A DNA stretch of 21,161 nt. Origin: Silene noctiflora (lineage: Eukaryota > Streptophyta > Magnoliopsida > Caryophyllales > Caryophyllaceae). Below, one piece after another: positions 9,259 to 18,200 of this stretch (positions are counted from its first letter, which is position 1; each line of letters starts with the position of its first letter). The notes below the pieces were generated by a model, which was not told the DNA's origin, searched no databases, and saw only the letters and a list, made by a program, of their open reading frames with translations. Location of the stretch: the NCBI GenBank assembly GCA_009801015.1, contig VHZZ01000635.1, positions 44,666 through 65,826 of the forward strand. The letters are read 5' to 3'. The translations under genes and the position numbers were made by a program.

Positions 9259-12200
9259 GTTGTTTCAAGAGGGAGCCAAAGATTCATAAACCTTTGCTTC
9301 CAGTTATAATCGGATAAAGCACAATAACTCACAAACTAGTTATGCTTCTTTTACTAGTGAAGTGTAGTCATTGGGTGCTATTCTCCAAGCAAATTTTATT
9401 TTGGGTCATCCGGACCTGAACAGCCTCTCTGTGTGTTAAAACAAGGGTAAGGCCACATACATCCAACCCCGACTAACCCTACAATAGGAGCCCTTGACAC
9501 TGTAGTAATGTTGTTAATACTTGATAGCTTCTGAACATATTTTGTAGCACTTACATCACAGACGCTGATGTGGTAATCTTGAATACCTGTTACAGAGAAT
9601 TTGGTATAAGCGCATTCAAAGTTTTTATAACCAGAATCCAGCAAAGAAAGAAACAATATTAACACATAAATAGGTCAAAACTCTGTTAAGACACTCGAAG
9701 ACTGAACTTACCTCCGCTCTAGAGATTAAAGCTGCCTTCCCGCATTTTTGGCCACAGAAGTCCCCCTGCAGCATTTACAGTTGGGTTGTAGTAATTTAAC
9801 ATCTACATGTATATTAATTTCCTTGATTGTTTTTTTTTTGTCATACTTAATTGTACAAGAATTAGTGCACACAGTCATTAACTGGCCTTGATGGCCTAGT
9901 ACAGCTTTCTTGGCATGGGGCAATTTGTCACTAAAAGAAGACTCCAAAAACAGTAATAGACTCAGCCTACAAAATAGATAAATTTAACTAGAATCAAAAC
10001 CTAAAAAACACATACCTCCCACAATTTAACATATTCTGCGTTTGCTAAAAATGAAGAAACCTTCAGCGACACAGTCATTATAAATGAAAGTGCAAAATAG
10101 CTCGAACCATTGGGAAGCTCCACTACTTTAAACTTAGGAGGCACTTTCGGTAAAGTCTCATCCAGGTTCACGTTCAAACTGCTGCCGGCAAGATGCACTT
10201 GAGACTTAGGAGGTATATTCAGCAGAGAGCTAGGCAGGTTTGCTCCCAAATTGTCCTCATGAGATGTCACTTGTCCTAAAATGCTAGGAGTGGTTTCTGG
10301 GAGATGGCTAGAAAATTGCTTTTGGGTTGTCGATGGAATATTGCCTTTTATAGAAGTCGTAACCTTCAAGCGTTGATTCCGTTTCTTGATAATTTTAGAC
10401 GCGCTAGTGGTTGTCCCAAACCTGGGATTCAAACGGCTGCGGATTACGTCATCTGCGAATTTTGGGGGCATATTCGGCAAAGTCTTATCCAGGTTGGCTA
10501 ACGAATTGTCCTTACGAGAAGACGTTGCTTGTCCCAAAATGCTATAAGGTGATTGTGGGATCCCAAAAGGGTGATGTTGAGCTGCTACCTGAAATTTGCT
10601 TTTGGTGAAGGCTGCACTTCTTGAATATTCATTCAAATTCTCAACAGATCGACACGTACCTGTAGTTAAAGAAGATCTTGGACATTCATTTGAGTTCTTA
10701 ACAACCTGAGATTTATTCAACACAGTATTTTGTCCAACACAGAATTTTGGGGGCATATTCGGCAAAGTCTTATCCAGGTTGGCTAGCGAATTGTCCTTAC
10801 GAGAAGATGTTGGTTGTCCCAAAATGCTATAAGGTGATTGTGGGATCCCAAAAGGGTGATGTTGAGCTGCTACCTGAAATTTGCCTTTGCTGAAGGCTGC
10901 ACTTCTTGAATATTCATTCAAATTCTCAACAGGTCGACACGTACCTGTAGTTAAACAAGACCTTGGACATTCACTTGAGTTCTTAACAACCTGAGATTTA
11001 TTCAACACTGTATTTTGTCCAACAAAGAATTTTGGGGGCATATTCGGCAAAGTCTTATCCAGGTTGGCTAGCGAACTGTCCTTACGAGAAGATGTTGGTT
11101 GTCCCAAAATGCTATAAGGTGATTGTGGGATCCCAAAAGGGTTTTGTTGAGCTGCTACCTGAAATTTGCCTTTGGTGAAGGCTGCACTTCTTGAATATTC
11201 ATTCAAATTCTCAACAGATCGACACGTACCTGTAGTTAAACAAGACCTTGGACATTCATTTGAGTTCTTAACAACCTGAGATTTATTCAACACAGTATTT
11301 TGTAGTTTTGCTCCAAAAATATCCTCAATTTGGGAAGCTGGTGCTCGTTCCATACTAGATATAGTATCAAGGAGAAGACTAGATGGCTGAAGTTCACTTG
11401 TTATTGGGATTTGGTCTTCAATTAAGGCGGAAACCATGAAAGATTCGCTCTGGTTCTTAACAAATTGGGATGTGGCTGTAACCGTCCCAGATCCAGGACC
11501 CATACTACCACTAGAAAAGTCTGGAACTGCTGTTGACGTAATTTCTGGGGACTCAGAGAAACAAATATCATACTTAAAAATGGTATCAAGCATTGACTCT
11601 ACAATGTCGTTATCGGGCCACTGAATATCTTCGATGTCGCAAAATAGGTTCACAGATAACGCAGGCAGTGAGAGGGTCTGTAAGCTTAATTTAATCGCAG
11701 CATCAGCTTTGAGAAAGGACAACGTATGAGGTTCTAGACATGACGCTGTCAAAGAAGTCACACTCATGGGCTCCTGAAAAGTACAAAATCACATTGTTGA
11801 CAGCTTAACCGGCACAGAAGAAACTACTTCGGGATAACAGTAACATAGAGAGTGGAAATTTGGTTGGCAAATAGGTACATTAAAGAATCCCATATATAGT
11901 CCTCATTTGACATTGGTGGTCGATTACCTCAACTCTGACTATTAATTTCTTCAAATATTTGTTAAGTAGAATTTAAATATATATCGCAATCCATTCATCA
12001 AAAACAACTATTTTAACATTATTACTTTTATAGGTTGTAAAACTGTATATTATAAAGAAACAACGGTAGTAGTGAACACCGGTTGGCCATCAAAGTCAAA
12101 TAGGGATGAAATAAATGGCAGCGAAAAAGCATTGATGAATTCTTACATTATGAAGTCTCTGGGTAGATATATCTCCAACAGATTCATGCACTGGTTTGCT

Positions 12201-15200
12201 TGTAGGAATACATTCTGTAAATAGAACAAGATGATTCAGAATACAGCCGTAACAACAGCAACAGCAACAGCAACACAATAAAAACAATTCCGTAATTTCA
12301 AAATAATTTGGCGACAACGCTGAGAAAAATAGTTACTTTGAGATGAAAAAAGTATTCAGAAAGAAAGAGAAGGTAACGAAACAGTACTGTAGTATTAAGA
12401 ATAAACAACGAAAATAAAAACTAAAAAATGAAACTTGAACACATAGAATGGATGCAATCATAAGATAATGCCCTACAGAAAGGTAATTTGACAGAGACAA
12501 CACGCTGAGAAAAATATCATGACAGAAAATTTGTATAATCTTATTCAAGAATTACAACAACAACAATATTACCCAGTGTCGCAAGGACTCCCACAAATAT
12601 AGGGGTCAGATGCACGAGGCCTACCCTGGTGCTAACAATAAAGAGATTGTTTCTTGGTGACCCAGAATGGATATTGCGTTGAACGCTGCATCCAAAGATT
12701 GCTACTTAACAGTAGAAAGAAGTTCATTCATTTAAGTTATTTATTCTTTCAAAATCCATAACCAAAAGAATAACGAGTTTATGGCTCCGTGAAAGATAAA
12801 AATAACTCAGTAACTAATCAGTATAACTAACTGCAACTGTACAGGTGCAGAAAACATTTAATATAAAGAGCACAATAAAAGGGAAAGGAGAACTTAGAGT
12901 GAATATGATGAGAAGCATTGTGCAACATTGATTTTAACATAACAATAAAGGGCACATGCAGTCATAACATAATGGATTTCTAAACTTAAGCATTTAAATA
13001 CTGTGTCGTGATCAAATCTACAATAAAGTGTAACTTCACTCGTTTTGTTTCCTTTTCTACTCTTTTCGTAACTTCAAGTACTACCATAAACTAAAGCATT
13101 ATCAATACACCCATAACCCTAAGCCTCAAAAAAACTTGTACGAAATAATTAGTTGTGTCACTCAAACGAGAAACAAAGCACCTCTAGGTTTAAACTTTCA
13201 AATATGGAAATAAAATACAGAAGCGAAAAGAATAGAAGAAAGGAGCATATTCCGTTTGGATAAATTACTCCTTAAAATATCCATCATTGCCTTTATTGCA
13301 GCCCTAATCAAGTCTCTTAAATGATAGACAATTAAGACAACAAAAAGAAACCAAGCTACGCAAAAGGAAGTAATCGACTAATGACAACAGAGGTTGTAAT
13401 AGTCTCTCTCGTGGCTCACTTCTCCAAGAGAAAGAATGTTCAACATGATGTTCTAACAGAGATTTAAATTTTTGGATAGAATCTCACGAGACTAACTTTA
13501 CCAACAGCTTAGAAAAATGTACAAGAGAAAATACCCCTCCCGAGGCAAGAATTCTTACATGGTAAATCATAGGACTACATTCGTTCAAAACCCAAAATTT
13601 GTACAAGAGAAACGATCCTAACCACATGAGGATCACAAGGTGCAGAACAGACTCATATAATTCTGGAAAAATTGCATCAGACAAAAACAAGGTGCAGACA
13701 GTATTATATTGGATTTCCAATCTAAGTTTAAGTGCATGCATACAAACTTGACACAAATCTTGCACATAGACGACAATAACAACAAACCAAAAACTTGTGC
13801 ATCATAGAAAACACTAGCATCATACAAACACGTACCACTTTACCAAAGCAAGATGATGCAGAAAAACATAGTGGTTACTGAAATCATGACTAACTATATG
13901 AACAATTCAGTTGCAGCAATTCAATAGCGCAATGGCATACTACATAATCTTAAGAACAATATGGTTGATTTAAAACCACATGAGCAGCCACAAGGGTAAC
14001 CCTACGATGCATCTTTGAGATGGGGTTAGCTCAGCCTAGACATGCCAGAATCCTGAAGATCTAAATATTTTTTAATCAAACAAGGATCCATAAAACATAC
14101 AGGGGTGATAATTAGTTAAATATATGGAAAACTACGGAGTAAAATCTACACTTGATAGCTGCTACTTCACTTGAAATAAAAGATTTTTTTTACTGAACAA
14201 ACTGAGTACATGCATAGAAATATCCTAAAACACTAGTTAACACAACGATATGATAAAGAGATCAAATGATGACATGAGGTTAAAAAAAAAAAAAAAAAAA
14301 AAAGGACATTTAAAATGGTGTGTATTTGTAAATAATATGCGGAGTATTAGAATGCAAGGGGTTATATCATTTGTGTAGAAATATTTATCAGATTGTTTCA
14401 TTTACATTTACAGTAACAATTACTATTTACTAGTTACTACACATCTAGCAGATTGCAGCATAAGATTGATTCGAGAACTCGACTTCAAGTGCCCAACCAC
14501 TACTAGTTTGTTGCCAGGATAGGAAGATGAACCACTAATATTATTTAACATAGTAAAAACCCTGCCCAATCTGGCACCCCAAAATTGGACCGGCCATACG
14601 CCACCTTAACGATTAGTTTTTCTTGTAGGTATAAATGGAGCCCTGGAGTCCTTATATTTTCTCAAATATTTCCCACCACGAAATTGAACATAATATATCA
14701 AGGGTATAATTAAATCCTAACTTGGTTGTGCATCAGAGTCTAAAGACTCAAAACTAGACCGCACTGCTAAAACTTTCACTACTGACTACACAATCAAAAC
14801 TAAGAAATGCAGGTGAAGGGTAGGACTGCAAAGGATGGCATTGATGATCATGTAGAGGGGGTTCACGTGATATCACTCGGCCATTGCATGTTCTTTTTTT
14901 ACGTATTATGAATTGCATGGTTGCAATAGCCATCACGATAAATCTAGTTACCGTACACGTCCCACCAACAAGATTCTTATCATTTTTGTAAGTAGAAATT
15001 TTTATAAAGCACCCGTACCACAGCCCATAAGGAAACCAGATATATAATCATAACCTAGTGTAATCAACAGAATGGTCAATCCTGGCAAACATGAAATAAT
15101 TTAGCTCTTTCACACACACCAAAACACCACAAGAAAAGCATAATTCCATAGCAATTTCCCATCTATACTGCTACTTCACCTCGCAAAAGAGATTTCCAAA

Positions 15201-18200
15201 GTCCACAACACCTACGGTGACTCAGCAATCTCCACAAAAGGGAGTATGCAATATCATATTCTTAGCACAAAAGAGAGCCACCCTCACTACATTTGCAATA
15301 CACAGCACAAATACTTGGCATAGAGCTACATTAATTCTCCATCACAGTAGCATATATATTAACTCTCTCACGCACCACAGTCCAACAAAAGGCCCAAACC
15401 TTAATAGGTGTTTCTTTCAATTTCCAAATGGCTTTCAATACTCGCCTCAGAGAGGAAAGGAGTACTTCGAAAATAAAATTTTACCAAGCCACTTGAACTA
15501 TAAAGACCAAATAAACAGGTTGTTGTATCTCATTCCTATTTCTAATTAAAGAGATGACTTCTTAACCTATGGGACATTACATGCTTGAAGCTTGTGAAGC
15601 ATGCTAATTTTACCTATAGTCCTACATACGCTTCAGGTCACACTAGAAACCATGTCTATAAGCTAAACTGGCCCATAAAAGTAACAGAGTTTACAAGTTT
15701 GTAATCCATGTCATGCTATTACATAGTGAAATGACAGATAAATAAAAACATTTGGTGGCGAACACGAATAATACTTTTCCACAGCTTAACCATAATCTTA
15801 AGAAGTTGACACGGAAAGCAGTACATTTATTAATAAACCAAGGTGTGATCCATCAACAATGATGACACTCGTATAGTTGAATCACATGGATTACAACAGC
15901 TTAATATTTTACAGCGCGAAACAAGACTCTTCAGCAAATATATTTATTCTAGGAAATATGGAAAGATAACCTCCAAAGCGATTCATGTATACTATGGTAA
16001 AGATATGAGCTTTAATTAAATTGCCTAAAAAGGCAACAATTGATAATGAGTTTGCAACGCTGTTAACTGGGGACGACAAGACATAGAGCTCGAACATGTT
16101 TGTCTCCTTCAGTTACCACGTTATCACCAAAACTCTATTTTCCATGCTAAGAAAGCAGTTGCAAATAGTTAAGCTGACGCGAGCTAGCTGATGGTAGCCT
16201 ATTAAAACCTACATAAGTCTACTTAAGTGGGGTTGTAAAGTATCTGTCCATTCATACAATCTACCTAGTTACTATGTATATACTCAGGTTTTCTTAACTT
16301 TACTTGCTAGAAAACAGCAAAAGCAGTATCCATTAACATAAAAGATATACTCTATCAATCATTAACTTCAACAACTTTACCATAAAACATTACAAAAAGC
16401 TAACATTACATTCCTTCAAGAATAGTGTGTCAGAAAATCATACCAGCTTAAGTCTGAGTGAAAAAGGAAATAATGGTTTTTAATACCTACATTCATTACA
16501 CATAATATATTTTTCATTCGTTAGTTTCCTATGAATTTGATCAGCTAAACACCTTACGTTTAATCTGCTTAACAGATTAAGTGTTCCCTGTATATTTCCA
16601 ATTTACAATTATTAGAAAAAAGAGGGTGATAAAACTTCTATCATTACGCTTTTCAGCCAATGTTCAGGGAAAATATAGCGATATTCAGGAGAAAACAGGC
16701 ATGGGAGCCATGCAAGGTGAATTTCTGAAAGGTAATAGTTCTCCATAGACGTTGGGCAGTTTTTGGGAGACAATATATCAGACACAGCTCTTGCAAGTAT
16801 ACTTAATAGAAGCAATGTTCTGGAGGCTAATGGTGGTTACTGAGAGGTATGTCCGACGGGGTAGGGATTAGGGACATTAGCAGCTCTTTTTGGAGGCAAT
16901 GGGAAGATGCCTATTTGTGCTCAAGTGGGCTAGTTGCTCGGATATGTTTGGTCAGAGGAGGTAGATGTCATTAACTGTTTAACAGAATATTGTAACGATT
17001 TCTCTACTCGGCAAGGGAGGGTCTACAATGACGAATAAATGCATTATCCATTTGTCCAAATTGGAATATGTTTCCAACATTTAAGTAAATCTTGCCTACT
17101 AAAACGATACCAACTAAAACTATCTCAGAACCAGTCAAAATCAACGCATACACTTGTTCATTCAAACACTTAGTGATAAATCCAAGGTTATCGCTGTTCC
17201 TAAAAGTCGAAGCCTATTGCATTTCTCTAATAGTTTAATTACCTGATCCTAGTTGTAAGGTTGTAAAGTATTGCTGTATATTATATATTTGAGAAGAGTG
17301 GCAGTCCATCACTGCAACTATCTGGAAAATTGAATGAAGAACCGAAGCTCCTCTTCGAAAAAGATACAATACATAAGGAAAAATGAAAAATCACAGAAAA
17401 TATGTCAAAGAAGAAGACAATTATTGTACTAAATGGAAATAATCTAGTATGTAGAGTATTATGTCATGTATGCATAAGAAACATGAGCGGTTTCTTAAGA
17501 AAAATAACAAATAAGCAAGGAAATTCTATGGATATAAACTAAACAACACAACATCAAGAGTTACAGTCATAACTGAACAAGAACTGAGACTTCCCAAATG
17601 AGATTAAGAAACGCCACCTGGTTGGTTAGAAGTTGATGCCACTTCTGGATGTAAAGGTGTAGCAGCTTCTTGAGGTGATGCTGGGCCTGATGAATACAAA
17701 GTATCTTGAGATGGCACAGCGATTGGCGGGTCCAGAGCATCCTGAGATGGTGCCAGGTTTGTTGGATCAAACGCCACCTGATTTGGTACTTGACTTGTTT
17801 GAATCGTAGCATACTGATTTGGTGCTGGGCTAGTTGGATCCAAATCCTGATTTAGAGCTGGGCTTGTTGGAACCAAATCATTCTGATGTGGTTTTGGGCT
17901 TGATGGATCCAATGTATTTTGATGTGGAGCTGTGCACGTTAGGTCCAAAGCCTTCTGATCTAGTGTTGGGTTTGTTGGGTTGGGAGAATTCTGACATGGT
18001 ACTGAGCTAATTGGACTCAAAGCATTATGACATGGTGCAGGAATTATTGCGCCCAGAGCAGTCAGAGCCTCTTTGAAATCCTCTGATATGAGCACAACAA
18101 AATCAGATTGATGAACTTGAACAAATGGATCTTCTGCATTAGGGTTGCGTTTTGCCTGAATTCACATAGTTACTGCTTCAGAGTTCAGACTAACAAGCAC

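Larger units (their letters stand above)
8251..9554 (-). other. ACID-domain intron with SINE and long A run
   Basis: This 1304-base intron between exons 9586-9555 and 8250-8182 holds a SINE (about 9401-9519) close to its donor and a 32-base A run. Around 8470-8810 there is a purine-rich stretch with a twice-used GAGAAAAGGAGAGAG/GAGAAGGAGAGAG motif (8697-8709 and 8782-8796). I found no exon in it. Confidence 0.5.
12215..17617 (-). other. 5.4-kb intron of the MED25-like gene
   Basis: No convincing exon was found inside; the donor and acceptor phases of its neighbours join correctly across it. Contents supported: a SINE copy (12554-12666), an A22 run (14282-14303), a small hairpin (TTAATCTG/CAGATTAA, 16560-16580) and an ACAGCA-type microsatellite beside the 3' splice site (12251-12275). 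Several 60-110-codon open frames on both strands match nothing and lack splice context. The remainder is AT-rich unassigned DNA. Confidence 0.6.

Noticed and set aside
9396-9665. Minus-strand open frame of 89 codons
   Set aside because: Mostly the reverse of the SINE plus intron; only 9586-9555 within it is a real exon, in another frame.
9726-9947. Minus-strand open frame of 73 codons that could extend the exon 9765-9712 upstream
   Set aside because: It is in a different frame from the ACID exon, crosses the acceptor CTGCAG at 9766, and has no similarity to MED25.
13484-13827. Two overlapping minus-strand open frames in the 5.4-kb intron
   Set aside because: No splice-site context, no homology, hydrophobic low-complexity reading typical of AT-rich introns.
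14010-14050. TTAGCTCAGCC, similar to a tRNA or SINE A-box
   Set aside because: No matching B-box or cloverleaf arms follow at the right distance.
17567-17812. Minus-strand open frame overlapping the P-x-Q repeat exon
   Set aside because: Shadow frame of a 36-base repeat; periodic DNA keeps a second frame open without meaning.
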